From contig JAWXBW010000047.1 of NCBI GenBank assembly GCA_034440395.1, forward strand, positions 26,753-90,752: a DNA stretch of 64,000 bases, in the 5' to 3' direction. The DNA comes from JAAUTS01 sp034440395 (GTDB lineage Bacteria; Verrucomicrobiota; Verrucomicrobiia; Methylacidiphilales; JAAUTS01). The notes under the pieces were generated by a model. That model did no database searches, was not told the origin of the DNA, and saw nothing but the letters and a program-made list of their open reading frames with translations. This document shows positions 45,241 through 54,160 of this stretch, piece after piece (the stretch's first letter is position 1; each line of letters begins with the position of its first letter). Both the position numbers and the translations under genes were made by a program.

Positions 45241-45528
45241 ATGAACTTTATGTCTCATTCTCCACTAAGTTCACGCGAGCTGTCTTCCCTCAAAGCTCGC
45301 TCCCAAAAACTCGAACCTTACCTACGTGTCGGTAAGGCGGGATTAAGCGATAGTTTCATTGCTCAAGTGGAGGAAGCGTTGCGCCACCATGACTTAATCA
45401 AAATTAAATTTGATGGTCATAAGGATGAGAAAAAAGAATTGGCCCCCTTGATTGCCGAGAAAACAAATAGCCTTCTTATTCTTCGTGTAGGTCACACGGC
45501 TACTTACTTCCGTGCCGCTCATGCTTAG
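45241..45528 (+). CDS. yhbY: YhbY-family RNA-binding protein (CRM domain)
   Basis: 95-residue protein made almost wholly of one CRM domain: LSSRELSSLKARSQKLEPYLRVGKAG, then IKIKFDGHKDEKKELA. YhbY binds precursors of the large ribosomal subunit. ATGs at 45241 and 45250 both precede the domain. The next gene begins 6 bases downstream. Confidence 0.9.
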   Translation: MNFMSHSPLSSRELSSLKARSQKLEPYLRVGKAGLSDSFIAQVEEALRHHDLIKIKFDGHKDEKKELAPLIAEKTNSLLILRVGHTATYFRAAHA

Positions 45529-45534
45529 AGTGGG

Positions 45535-45966
45535 ATGATCCCTCTCGCTGGACGTTATTATAATATAGATTACTTTACTCACATGGAATCCAAAGGTTAC
45601 GTCGCACTCTTTCATCAAGTATTGACTAAAGAAAGCATCCAATCGTTCTTAAAAATCTGGCTGGAAAGTTATGACAAAGTAGAGCAGGTTTGTCCCGGCC
45701 CCGTAGCGGGCGGAGTTACGGTGCATCTTAAATCGGTGGAAGAAATCCTGTGGGAAAAGAATATGCAATTTCGGATACTAACGGGCGGAGAATTTACTTG
45801 GGCTTATCTTCGCTTGGAGGCACTCATCATAGAAACCTCTGGTCTTCCCTTTGCAGATAATACCATGCCGCTCGACGTTCTGGTGGAACTGCCTGGATTG
45901 GCCGAAATTATTGATCAGAACAATCACCGAAGGCTCGACCAACTTGAGTCCGAAGGTCTTCTGTAG
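45535..45966 (+). CDS. Conserved-looking protein of unknown function
   Basis: 143-residue soluble protein, mixed alpha/beta, with no signal peptide or TM segment. It starts 6 bases after yhbY and probably shares its transcript. The middle has VTVHLKSVEEILWEKNMQFRIL and the C-terminal half is acidic. I do not recognise it. Confidence 0.55.
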   Translation: MIPLAGRYYNIDYFTHMESKGYVALFHQVLTKESIQSFLKIWLESYDKVEQVCPGPVAGGVTVHLKSVEEILWEKNMQFRILTGGEFTWAYLRLEALIIETSGLPFADNTMPLDVLVELPGLAEIIDQNNHRRLDQLESEGLL

Positions 45967-46029
45967 TTTATTTAAGCAATTGTGTTGCACGTTAATCGTA
46001 GCTAGTTAATGTATTTCAAGTTCTTTGTC

Positions 46030-46180
46030 AGAATTAGATGGATGCTGAATCAGGGAAAGCCGTTAGAGCCGGCTACAGTTGCGCTGCGGTATCGAGTTAC
46101 AAATTCCCATTGCCTCATGAATAGAGGTGAACAAAGCCAATCTTGACGCAAGTCAGGGTGAAGGCGGGAAGGAGGTTTCT
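46030..46180 (+). ncRNA. Cobalamin riboswitch upstream of a TonB receptor
   Basis: The region contains the ordered elements of a cobalamin riboswitch. GGGAAAGCCG (46053-46062) pairs through AGCCG with CGGCT. CAGTTGCGCTGCGGTA follows, corresponding to the conserved junction, and a B12-box-like AGTCAGGGTGAAGGCGG lies at 46151-46167. A following hairpin (CTAAAC 46179-46184 with GTTTAG 46194-46199) could be the switching element. The downstream gene is a TonB receptor, a classic target. Some B12-box positions deviate from consensus, so a covariance-model search is needed. Confidence 0.7.
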
Positions 46181-46379
46181 AAACGTTTAACATGTTTAGA
46201 TAGAAATTCGGAGTCCGAACATCTGCTCATCATTCCTCACCGCGTTACGACCTTTTAAGAAGATCGTGGCGATAAACCTTCATCGCAAAAATGAAGCGTG
46301 AGAGTGGAACTCTGTTTTGCTCTGGTCATTCACCAAGCACTTTTCATTTTCACTCTTGCCTTTAAATCAGGAGTTAAAA

Positions 46380-48383
46380 ATGTTATTTAATCGAAAAGCC
46401 AGATTAGAAAGTCTGGTCGCAGTTGTTTTATGTCTCAGTAGTCTTAACCTTACCCAGGCACAGCCAACATCCACCCCCGCAGCATCTTCTCAAAAATCTA
46501 AAATCGAGAAAATCGAACCTGCTTCAGATCCGAAAGAAGAGGAAAAGTTCGAGCAAATTCCAGACATTGTTGTAACGGCTACTAGAACGGCCACCGCCGC
46601 TGGTAAAACTTCGGCCAGCGTTACCGTCATCAATAAAGAGGAAATTACTACGAAGCAATACCACAGCATTGATCAGGCTCTCCGTAGCGTCCCTGGCGTA
46701 ACCTTAGCTAGCTCAGGTGTCCCCGGCCAATTAACCGGAGTTTTCGTGCGCGGAGCCAAAACAGAAAACACCAGCATCCTAGTCGATGGTCGCCGGCTTC
46801 CCTTTAACTTAGCGGGAAGTTATAGTCTAGAATCCTTAACTACGGACAATGTCGAGCGCATCGAAATTGTCCGCGGGCCTTTAAGCGCTGCCCAAGGTGG
46901 GCCTGCCAGTGGCGGGGTTATTAACATCATCACCCGTGACGGACGTGGTTTAGAAAAACCCGAATCCAGCGTCAAGTTCGAGGCTGGTTCTTACGGAACG
47001 TTCCAAGAAGCGGTTGCCTCACGTGGAGCTGCTGGCCCTTTTGATTGGTCTGTAGGAGCTAGCCGCTTAGACACCGAGAACCAACGCGCCAATAATCAAT
47101 ACAGACTCACCAATTGGAGTTCCAAATTCGGCGTGCAAGCAACAAAAAATTTATACCTAGATATCGCCTTAGGCTACGGCCTTTCCGATGCTGGATCACC
47201 TAACAATGTCTTTAGAAGTGATCCTGCAGCGAACTTATTGCGTGAGAGGTGGACGGTATCACCTGGGGCGACATGGCAAACTACGGATACGTGGAAGCAA
47301 AGCCTCTTTTACTCTCACAGCCAACAACGGCAGGTTGCCGAATCCTTCCCCGCAGGGTTTTTTGGTGATACGGGCCAAAACAACCGAGTGCAGGCAAACA
47401 CAGATCAGATGGATTACCAAAGCGAGATTCAAATCTTTGAGCCTTGGAAATTAACTGTAGGAACGTCCGTCTCGGATACTAGCTATTATCGAAAAATCGA
47501 TGTTGAAAATAATTTTGCCTTCCCCGTCACACCCGCTGGGACACGTGATATTGAAAACTCCATTACGAATACGGCCATCTTTATTCAAAGCCAAGTGGAC
47601 ATCACGCAAGACTGGGCTTTTGTTTCAAGCTTGCGCCTAGATCATTACTCCGATTTCGGCACTCCTATCACTTATCGTCTAGGCACAAGTTATCGCACAC
47701 CTTTTACAGATACTTTACTCTGGGCGAGTTATGGAACAGCCTTCTCTCCGCCGACCCCGCAGGACCTAGCCCCTGTGTTTGGGGGCAGCCTCACGCTGAA
47801 GGCAGAACGGAGCGAGAGTTATGAGATAGGAATAGAACAACCCTTATGGGATGAAAAAATACTATTAACCGCAACGTGGTTTCATAGCGATGTGAAGAAC
47901 CCGATAGTTTTTGATCCAAACACGTTCACAGCTACGAATGCTGGCACGGGAATGAATGAAGGCGTGGAATTAGGCTTTAAAGTAAAACCCTTTAAAGAAA
48001 TACAACTTGCAGTAAACTACACGTATTTAACGTCCCTAGTGGACTTTGATGTGCTAACGTTTACGGCCACTCCTGACACGCGGCAGTTACGACGTCCGCG
48101 CCATGCTTTAAATGCGCAAGTGGGCTACCATCCAATTCCACCGCTTCGCTTCGGGCTTGAGGCCAATTATGTGGCAGATCGTGAAGATAACGATCCTTCC
48201 ACCTTTGGCCGTGCCGAGGGTGATGATTACTTAGTCATGCGCTTGACCGCTGCGTGGGATATTAACTCAACCGTGCAAATTTTTGGCCGAGTAGAAAACT
48301 TAACAGGTGCTCAGTATGCCGAGGCTATCGGCTTCCCTGCTTTGGACACGGGACTTTACGGAGGGGTAAAAGCTCAATTTTAA
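46380..48383 (+). CDS. btuB: TonB-dependent outer membrane receptor, BtuB-like
   Basis: 667-residue outer-membrane transporter. A signal peptide (about 1-28) is followed by a Pro/Ser/Lys-rich linker, a TonB box (IVVTATRT), the plug domain (about 60-175, with GVFVRGAKTENTSILVDG and RIEIVRGPLSAAQG), and a 22-strand barrel ending in Phe. The ATG at 46380 has a GGAG ribosome site, whereas an upstream in-frame ATG does not precede a signal peptide. A cobalamin riboswitch upstream makes vitamin B12 or a corrinoid the likely cargo. Confidence 0.85.
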   Translation: MLFNRKARLESLVAVVLCLSSLNLTQAQPTSTPAASSQKSKIEKIEPASDPKEEEKFEQIPDIVVTATRTATAAGKTSASVTVINKEEITTKQYHSIDQALRSVPGVTLASSGVPGQLTGVFVRGAKTENTSILVDGRRLPFNLAGSYSLESLTTDNVERIEIVRGPLSAAQGGPASGGVINIITRDGRGLEKPESSVKFEAGSYGTFQEAVASRGAAGPFDWSVGASRLDTENQRANNQYRLTNWSSKFGVQATKNLYLDIALGYGLSDAGSPNNVFRSDPAANLLRERWTVSPGATWQTTDTWKQSLFYSHSQQRQVAESFPAGFFGDTGQNNRVQANTDQMDYQSEIQIFEPWKLTVGTSVSDTSYYRKIDVENNFAFPVTPAGTRDIENSITNTAIFIQSQVDITQDWAFVSSLRLDHYSDFGTPITYRLGTSYRTPFTDTLLWASYGTAFSPPTPQDLAPVFGGSLTLKAERSESYEIGIEQPLWDEKILLTATWFHSDVKNPIVFDPNTFTATNAGTGMNEGVELGFKVKPFKEIQLAVNYTYLTSLVDFDVLTFTATPDTRQLRRPRHALNAQVGYHPIPPLRFGLEANYVADREDNDPSTFGRAEGDDYLVMRLTAAWDINSTVQIFGRVENLTGAQYAEAIGFPALDTGLYGGVKAQF

Positions 48384-48578
48384 ATGATGCCAAAACCGCA
48401 ACCGCCATTAGGATCCAAAGATAATTTCACTTCGCCTGTTGAAGAGTCTGTAAAGGACTGTCCAACAGTGGAGGAGGGAGATTATTATATAGAAAATGGA
48501 TACTGGGTCTTTAGGGCTCAGTATCATCTGCGTCGTGGAGCTTGCTGTGGCAGCGGTTGTCGGCATTGTCCTTACTAG
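48384..48578 (+). CDS. DUF5522-like small cysteine-rich protein
   Basis: 64-residue protein starting directly after the receptor stop. The C-terminus GACCGSGCRHCPY, with four cysteines and a histidine, is the hallmark of a small family of unknown function (DUF5522). The preceding part (GDYYIENGYWVFRAQYHLRRG) is also typical. The cysteines could bind a metal. Being in the riboswitch transcript, it may take part in cobalamin handling, which is inference. Confidence 0.8.
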   Translation: MMPKPQPPLGSKDNFTSPVEESVKDCPTVEEGDYYIENGYWVFRAQYHLRRGACCGSGCRHCPY

Positions 48579-48716
48579 AATGATTTAACATCAACCAATA
48601 TTCAGACCGCTCTAAACGCAAAAACTAAGCCATTAGGATCACTTAGTCAGCTGGAAAATCTAGGCTTACACTTGGCGGAAATCCAAGAAACTCTGCAATC
48701 TAAAGTGGAGGCGTAG
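48579..48716 (+). pseudogene. cobT: Truncated cobT remnant
   Basis: Following the DUF5522 stop in the same frame is a 45-codon stretch. It includes QTALNAKTKPLGSLSQLENL and GLHLAEIQETLQ, which match the start of CobT, the nicotinate-nucleotide:dimethylbenzimidazole phosphoribosyltransferase (E. coli: LLKPVGSLGKLEVLAIQLAG). It ends at a TAG (48714-48716); the next residues RLVLFA would fit the family before the match is lost. No start codon remains. So the riboswitch operon once continued into lower-ligand cobalamin assembly. Confidence 0.65.
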
Positions 48717-48983
48717 CGGCTCGTTCTCTTTGCCCTATCTCACTAGATTAACTCAGAAAAATTGGCACTTTATCCCCCCTGAAGTCATGACCCAGATGAT
48801 GCTACGATTTGGTAACTAAATGGAATTGAAACAACACTTGATAGCTCACTAAAAGAAGCTAATGGTAGGTATGAATCTTTAAGTGAGATGCTCAAACGAG
48901 CTAGGTTACAGATGTCGATGAAGAAGACACTATGGTCGTAAAAGTTTAGCAGTAGATAGATTAATTTTGTGAATTCAAAATAA
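48717..48983. other. Spacer between cobT remnant and the restriction-modification genes
   Basis: About 270 bases that probably hold the left junction of the acquired HpaII system. After the cobT fragment is lost, a short coiled-coil-like frame is visible on the plus strand (TTLDSSLKEANGRYESLSEM at about 48830-48890), without start or family. I see no direct or inverted repeats marking an insertion. Confidence 0.35.
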
Positions 48984-50267
48984 ATGAAGTTAAAAGAGAA
49001 AATCAGCATCTATGAACTAGATGGCAAAAGATTTCAGGTCAGATTAGTCGAGCCAGATTCGACCAATCGCAAAAAAGCCGTAATTACTCATTATCTTCAC
49101 AACATCAATAATGGTGTCTCAAAATTTTTTAAGAAGGAGGCTGAAAAGGCAATTAAGGAATATGTTACTTTCAAGAATGAACAGGAGTTCTCGAGCTTAG
49201 TTGTTAGAGATGTCTTTGAACAATTTCTCTTTGAAGTTAATGATGTCCCCTTCCCAACTCCTAAGAATTATACATTTCAGTTTATTGATTTATTTGCTGG
49301 CATAGGCGGCTTTAGAATTGCTCTGCAAAATTTGGGGGGGAAATGCGTATTCACTAGCGAGTGGGACAAGGAAGCACAAAAAACATACAGAAAAAATTTC
49401 GGCGAAGTTCCTTTCGGAGATATAACTAAAGAGGAAACAAAGAAAAGTATTCCTAATGGCTTCGATCTTTTATGCGCAGGCTTTCCTTGCCAAGCATTTT
49501 CCATAGCTGGAAAAAAGGGTGGGTTCAATGACACAAGAGGAACCTTATTTTTCGAAGTCGCTAAGATCATTAAAGAAAAAATGCCTAAAGCATTTTTTTT
49601 AGAGAATGTAAAAGGACTACGTAATCATGACAAAGGAAGAACTTTGAAAACGATTTTAAACGTTCTTAGAGATGATCTCGGCTATTATGTTCCCGAGCCC
49701 AAAATTATTAATGCAAGAGATTTTGGCGTCCCTCAAAACAGAGAACGCATTTACATTGTTGGATTTAGGAAAGATCAAAATGTTACGCATTTTGAGTATC
49801 CGCAGCCTATCAATAAGAATGTGAGATTTGGTGACATTAAAGAGGAAAAAACGGTTCCTACTAAATATTATCTATCAACTCAATATTTGAAAACATTACA
49901 TGCGCACAAGCAAAGACACGCAAATAAAGGTAATGGTTTTGGATTTAAAATTATACTTGATTCTGAAGTTTCCAACGCAATTGTCGTTGGGGGTATGGGG
50001 CGTGAAAGAAATTTAGTAATCGATAATCGTATCGTAGATTTTACTCCAACAACGCACATTAAAGGAACCGTTAACAGGGAAGGCATCCGAAAAATGACAC
50101 CTCGAGAATGGGCAAGGCTTCAAGGCTTTCCTGATAGATATGTCATACCTGTAGCTGATGCTTCAGCTTACAAGCAGTTTGGAAACTCTGTTGCTATACC
50201 TGCTATACAAGCAACAGCAAAAAAAATATTGGCGGAGTTAAGGATCCTTAATGATAACAGGAAATAA
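48984..50267 (+). CDS. C5-cytosine DNA methyltransferase, M.HpaII type
   Basis: 427-residue 5-methylcytosine methyltransferase. Motif I (FIDLFAGIGGF, about 99), the catalytic PC motif (GFPCQAFS), ENV (FFLENVKGL), the QRxR block (PQNRERIYIVGF) and the C-terminal GNSVAIPAIQ are all intact. The sequence from residue 95 on strongly resembles what I recall of M.HpaII, which methylates CCGG. The first 95 residues are an extra N-terminal domain. AT-rich codons set it apart from neighbours and indicate acquisition. It overlaps the endonuclease gene by 17 bases. Confidence 0.93.
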   Translation: MKLKEKISIYELDGKRFQVRLVEPDSTNRKKAVITHYLHNINNGVSKFFKKEAEKAIKEYVTFKNEQEFSSLVVRDVFEQFLFEVNDVPFPTPKNYTFQFIDLFAGIGGFRIALQNLGGKCVFTSEWDKEAQKTYRKNFGEVPFGDITKEETKKSIPNGFDLLCAGFPCQAFSIAGKKGGFNDTRGTLFFEVAKIIKEKMPKAFFLENVKGLRNHDKGRTLKTILNVLRDDLGYYVPEPKIINARDFGVPQNRERIYIVGFRKDQNVTHFEYPQPINKNVRFGDIKEEKTVPTKYYLSTQYLKTLHAHKQRHANKGNGFGFKIILDSEVSNAIVVGGMGRERNLVIDNRIVDFTPTTHIKGTVNREGIRKMTPREWARLQGFPDRYVIPVADASAYKQFGNSVAIPAIQATAKKILAELRILNDNRK

Positions 50268-51324
50268 AGGAGAATGGAGTGAGGTTTACGCCTTATTTAA
50301 ATTGCTAAGCGATAAGAAATTATTTATAGGAGATGCCGATCTTAATAAAATTAAAGATTTATTTTACCCTATAATTAAAATTATTCGGAATGACAATCAA
50401 GGAGACGTTAGTTACAAAATTTCTAAAAATTGGGTTGATATTTCTACAAATGGTAAGTCTTCAAAACTAGCCCTAAATAAATTCACAGAGCAGGCCGAGC
50501 AATTATTACAATCAATACGAAGCTCAACTGGCATTTTTGGACTTCCAAAGGTCGAGGCGTTTATGAACATCGTTCATTGTCGTACACTCAAAGCCAAATC
50601 CACTTCAAAAACAGATATACGAATTGTTATCCACGATATAACTATTAATCAGATAGCAGAGTTAGGCTTTAGCATAAAATCCCATTTAGGCGGTGCCTCA
50701 ACTCTTTTAAATGCTGGAAAGACTACGAATTTTATCTACGAAATAATTGGATTTAAACCTACATTCAATGAATTAACATCAATTAATGATATTGCGACTC
50801 CACATAAAGTAAGGGATAGACTGAATGCGATAAAGAGCCGTAACGGAGTTTTGAAATATGTAGGATTAGAGAATCATCTTTTTAAGAGTAACTTAATACT
50901 TATAGATAGTTTATTGCCTGATATTTTAGGGGAAATTCTTAAAACTTTCTACGCATCAGAGGCTAGCTCAGTAGAAGATCTGGCTACTTTAGTTAGTTCA
51001 TTAAACCCGCTCAACTTTGAGACTAAGTTTGAGCACGCTTTTTACAAATATAAAATCAAGCGGTTCTTATCTGATACTGCCCTTGGAATGATGCCTTCAA
51101 AAGTTTGGTCAGGTATCTACGATGCTACTGGTGGATACTTAATTATTAAAAAGGATGGAGAAGTTCTTTGTTACCATATTTATAACCGCAACCAATTCGA
51201 AGACTACTTGTTTGCTAACACAAAACTTGAAACAGCTAGCACGAAGCGGCATGACTTTGGTATGATCTACGAGGAGAACGGCAGGTATTATTTTAAGTTA
51301 AACTTACAGGTTCGTTTTAAATAA
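50251..51324 (+). CDS. Type II restriction endonuclease, HpaII type
   Basis: 357 residues, close to the length of R.HpaII (358). The start NKGEWSEVYALFKLLSDKKLF and the end HDFGMIYEENGRYYFKLNLQVRFK have the HpaII-family pattern. It should cut CCGG, matching the preceding methyltransferase. The ATG lies 17 bases within that gene's 3' end, so expression is coupled and the methylase is translated first. No controller (C) protein gene is seen. Confidence 0.9.
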   Translation: MITGNKGEWSEVYALFKLLSDKKLFIGDADLNKIKDLFYPIIKIIRNDNQGDVSYKISKNWVDISTNGKSSKLALNKFTEQAEQLLQSIRSSTGIFGLPKVEAFMNIVHCRTLKAKSTSKTDIRIVIHDITINQIAELGFSIKSHLGGASTLLNAGKTTNFIYEIIGFKPTFNELTSINDIATPHKVRDRLNAIKSRNGVLKYVGLENHLFKSNLILIDSLLPDILGEILKTFYASEASSVEDLATLVSSLNPLNFETKFEHAFYKYKIKRFLSDTALGMMPSKVWSGIYDATGGYLIIKKDGEVLCYHIYNRNQFEDYLFANTKLETASTKRHDFGMIYEENGRYYFKLNLQVRFK

Positions 51325-51449
51325 TAAAATTTAGAAGTTTTTACGATCCTTTTTGGATCAGACTATAAAATTCTGAGATCCATTATTAATCTCCGATCTC
51401 TTGCGCAAGCTGGATCGTGGGCTAAGATTTATTTCGTTATTTTAAATTT

Positions 51450-52562
51450 ATGACCGCCTTAACTATGAATAAAATTTCTCCTCACCTTCTTGCACCTTTT
51501 AACTTAAACGGTCTGGCTCTGCGTAATCGCATCGTCATGGCACCGTTGACACGCGGACGTGCTGGTCAGGAGCGGATTCCAAATAAATTGATGGTGGAAT
51601 ATTATCAGCAGCGCGCTTCGGCTGGACTCATCATTAGCGAGGCAACGGTGATTTCTGAGCAGGGCTGCGGTTGGGTGGATTCACCAGGGATTTATAACGA
51701 CGCGCACGTCGCAGGTTGGAAGGAAATTACTTCCGCACTGCACGCTAAAGGCACCCCGATTTTTCTACAGCTTTGGCATTGTGGGCGTGCCTCTCACAGT
51801 AGTTTTCATAACGGTCAGCCCGCGGTGTCGGCCTCGGCCATTAAGCTCATGGGAGATTATGTGCATACTCCTGTAGGTAAACAACCCCACGAGACACCGC
51901 GCGCACTGGAAACCGCAGAGGTAGCCGCCGTGGTTCAGGATTACCGGCGTGCGGCCGAGCAAGCCAAGGTGGCAGGGTTTGACGGGGTCGAAATCCACGC
52001 TGCCAACGGCTATTTGATTGACCAGTTTCTCCAATCAAAAACAAATGAGCGGACAGATTATTATGGCGGCAGTCTGGAGAAGCGTTTCAATTTTCTAAAA
52101 GAAATCACAGAAGCCATACTCACCGTATGGCCAGCTAGCAGGGTGGGTGTGAGGCTAGCTCCTAACGGAGCCTTTAACGACATGGGAGCGCCAGACTTCC
52201 GGGAAACTTTTACCTACGTAGCCAAACAACTTAATGCCTATGGCCTAGCCTATCTACATGTCATGGATGGCCTGAGCTTCGGCTTCCACAATTTAGGCCA
52301 GCCGATGGTGCTAGCCGATTTTCGTGAGGTTTTCACGGGACCGCTGATGGGTAACTGCGGCTACACCCAAGAGACTGCGGAGGTGGCGATTGCTTCACAC
52401 CAAGCCGACCTCATCGCTTTTGGGCGTCCTTTCCTTAGCAATCCTGATCTGGTGGAACGCTTCGCCCACGGCTGGGAGCTGACTCCTCCGGCGGATATGA
52501 GCGTATGGTCGTCACCGACGGCGGCGGGCTATACGGACTTTCCTTTTCACGCCGAGATTTGA
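51450..52562 (+). CDS. Old Yellow Enzyme-family flavin oxidoreductase
   Basis: 370-residue FMN enzyme of the NemA/OYE group, which reduces activated C=C bonds or nitro compounds with NAD(P)H. The FMN-binding MAPLTRGRA, LQLWHCGRASH, the substrate-binding pair in IHAANGYLIDQFL (His and Asn) and FGRPFLSNPDLV are all present. It follows the restriction genes by 126 bases and stands alone. The physiological substrate is unknown. Confidence 0.92.
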   Translation: MTALTMNKISPHLLAPFNLNGLALRNRIVMAPLTRGRAGQERIPNKLMVEYYQQRASAGLIISEATVISEQGCGWVDSPGIYNDAHVAGWKEITSALHAKGTPIFLQLWHCGRASHSSFHNGQPAVSASAIKLMGDYVHTPVGKQPHETPRALETAEVAAVVQDYRRAAEQAKVAGFDGVEIHAANGYLIDQFLQSKTNERTDYYGGSLEKRFNFLKEITEAILTVWPASRVGVRLAPNGAFNDMGAPDFRETFTYVAKQLNAYGLAYLHVMDGLSFGFHNLGQPMVLADFREVFTGPLMGNCGYTQETAEVAIASHQADLIAFGRPFLSNPDLVERFAHGWELTPPADMSVWSSPTAAGYTDFPFHAEI

Positions 52563-52716
52563 CCTGAGATGTTTTTTAAAGGTCTTGATTCGTTTTTCGT
52601 AAACATTGCTAAACGGACTGCCTCAGCATTATTGTTAAACGGGTTTAAGGCGCTTTTAAAGCTCTCAACCCAGATTGCATGTAGAATTCAGTCCCTAATG
52701 GTGGATACGGCGATCT

Positions 52717-53955
52717 TTAAACTGCCCCAATGGGGTCGATTCTCTCAGGCTGAGATGTTTTATCTACGCCATTGCTGTAGGCGGAGAGTCTCATGAAGGA
52801 GATTAGGGCGGCACGCATTTCTTCACCATCGGCTGAGGTGGCTTCGACTGGGATGTGGAATTTCCCATCGCTGAAGTTAAAGTGGTAGTGGAAAGTGCCG
52901 TCAGGTTGGAGTTGGATGTCGGAGCCGTTGATGCGCAGTTTAGCATCAGGTGCGGTGCCGCCGTAGATGATCAGCTCAGCGTTCACGTGCATGAAAAAGT
53001 CGCGCGCTTTTTGTTGGCCAAAGGATGAGCCGAAGGGGCTGGAAATGCTGCTGACCCATTGACCGCTGCTTTGGGCATTTTGCCAGCTTTTACGTAAAAT
53101 TTCCACGATTTCGCCTGAACCTGCTTGAACGCGGCGGATGATGTCCCCGCCCATGTAGTCGCGGAGTTCATCTTGCGCTGTTAGGGGTAAAGCCTTGCGT
53201 TGACCGACGTGGAAGGGAAATTCGAAGTCGTTGCTTTGGAGACGTGCTAGCGCCGTGGCAAGTTCCTCTCCTTGCAGAAGGTAGCCCCGGATCAAATCCA
53301 GGAGTTGAGCAAAGGTAAACTCGAAGGGGATAGTTACGAATTGAACTTTGGTGTTTGGGGAGAGGTTATCGCGCGGAGTCAGAGCCTCACCCGAGCGGCT
53401 CATGACCTCGAAGCTACCGTCATGGCGGTAATAGCCAATTTCGGCGTAGAAGGCAGAGTTGGCTTCGTTGATGTTGAGATACCATTCCTTAGACCATGGG
53501 GAAAGTTGAACTTGTTGGAGGCGTGTCCCTCCTTTGCGGTAAAGTTCTAGAAAGACTTTACCGTCGTGGGAGGAGCGCTCTCCTTCTACGATTTGGTCAT
53601 GGTTCAAATCCCAATAGGCATAGAGGGTATGAGGATCGCGGGCTGTGAGGTAAAGTTTGCGGGTGCCGTAGGAAGATGGGAAATCGCCTAGGTATTCGTA
53701 AGCGGGCACTTCATGGTGGGTGTCTTGGGGTTGCGGCTGTGGCTCAAGGATAAATTTAGCGGCCCGGTGATCGAAGGGCTCTACTCCTTCTTCGGCACTG
53801 CGTAGTTTAGGATCTTGGGGCTTCCTTGCGAGAGTTGTTTCCGCACTTTGGTTTTGTTTAGTCAGCTCAGCGGCTTCTTTTTTAAGCGTCGTTAATGGAG
53901 CTTGATCGTTGCTGCCCTTTTCAATCGATTCTAAATTTTTTTCCTTTTTAGCCAT
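52717..53955 (-). CDS. DUF4912-domain protein
   Basis: 412-residue protein. The first 90 residues are charged and look disordered. A DUF4912 domain follows (about 85-215) with LYLTARDPHTLYAYWDL and WYLNINEANSAFYAEIGYY, a beta-rich module. The C-terminal domain (about 330-405, LIIYGGTAPDAKLRINGSDI) resembles a second Ig-like or carbohydrate-binding fold. No signal peptide or enzyme motif. The family is common in Verrucomicrobiota and cyanobacteria, function unknown. Confidence 0.75.
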   Translation of the reverse strand: MAKKEKNLESIEKGSNDQAPLTTLKKEAAELTKQNQSAETTLARKPQDPKLRSAEEGVEPFDHRAAKFILEPQPQPQDTHHEVPAYEYLGDFPSSYGTRKLYLTARDPHTLYAYWDLNHDQIVEGERSSHDGKVFLELYRKGGTRLQQVQLSPWSKEWYLNINEANSAFYAEIGYYRHDGSFEVMSRSGEALTPRDNLSPNTKVQFVTIPFEFTFAQLLDLIRGYLLQGEELATALARLQSNDFEFPFHVGQRKALPLTAQDELRDYMGGDIIRRVQAGSGEIVEILRKSWQNAQSSGQWVSSISSPFGSSFGQQKARDFFMHVNAELIIYGGTAPDAKLRINGSDIQLQPDGTFHYHFNFSDGKFHIPVEATSADGEEMRAALISFMRLSAYSNGVDKTSQPERIDPIGAV

Positions 53956-54160
53956 AAGATACTTTCGTTATATGAAATGTTCGTGTCGATTTTAAGCAGA
54001 TTTCAAACCAATTTAGTGACAAAGACAGAAATTTTATACCAAATTTGAATAATCATCCTAACAGGCAGCAATCTTGCGACAACATTTATTCCTAGTTTTG
54101 TCTCGTGAGAAATGGTTAAGCTTCTAGCTCAGTCAAATCTTGAGTTTATCTTTATTCTTT

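Noticed and set aside
51345..51359. Hairpin GATCC-TTTTT-GGATC after the endonuclease gene
   Set aside because: The stem is only 5 bp and no T run follows, so I do not call it a terminator.
52569..52796. 75-codon plus-strand ORF after the Old Yellow Enzyme
   Set aside because: It overlaps the 3' end of the DUF4912 gene on the other strand, has no ribosome site, and its composition does not look like protein.
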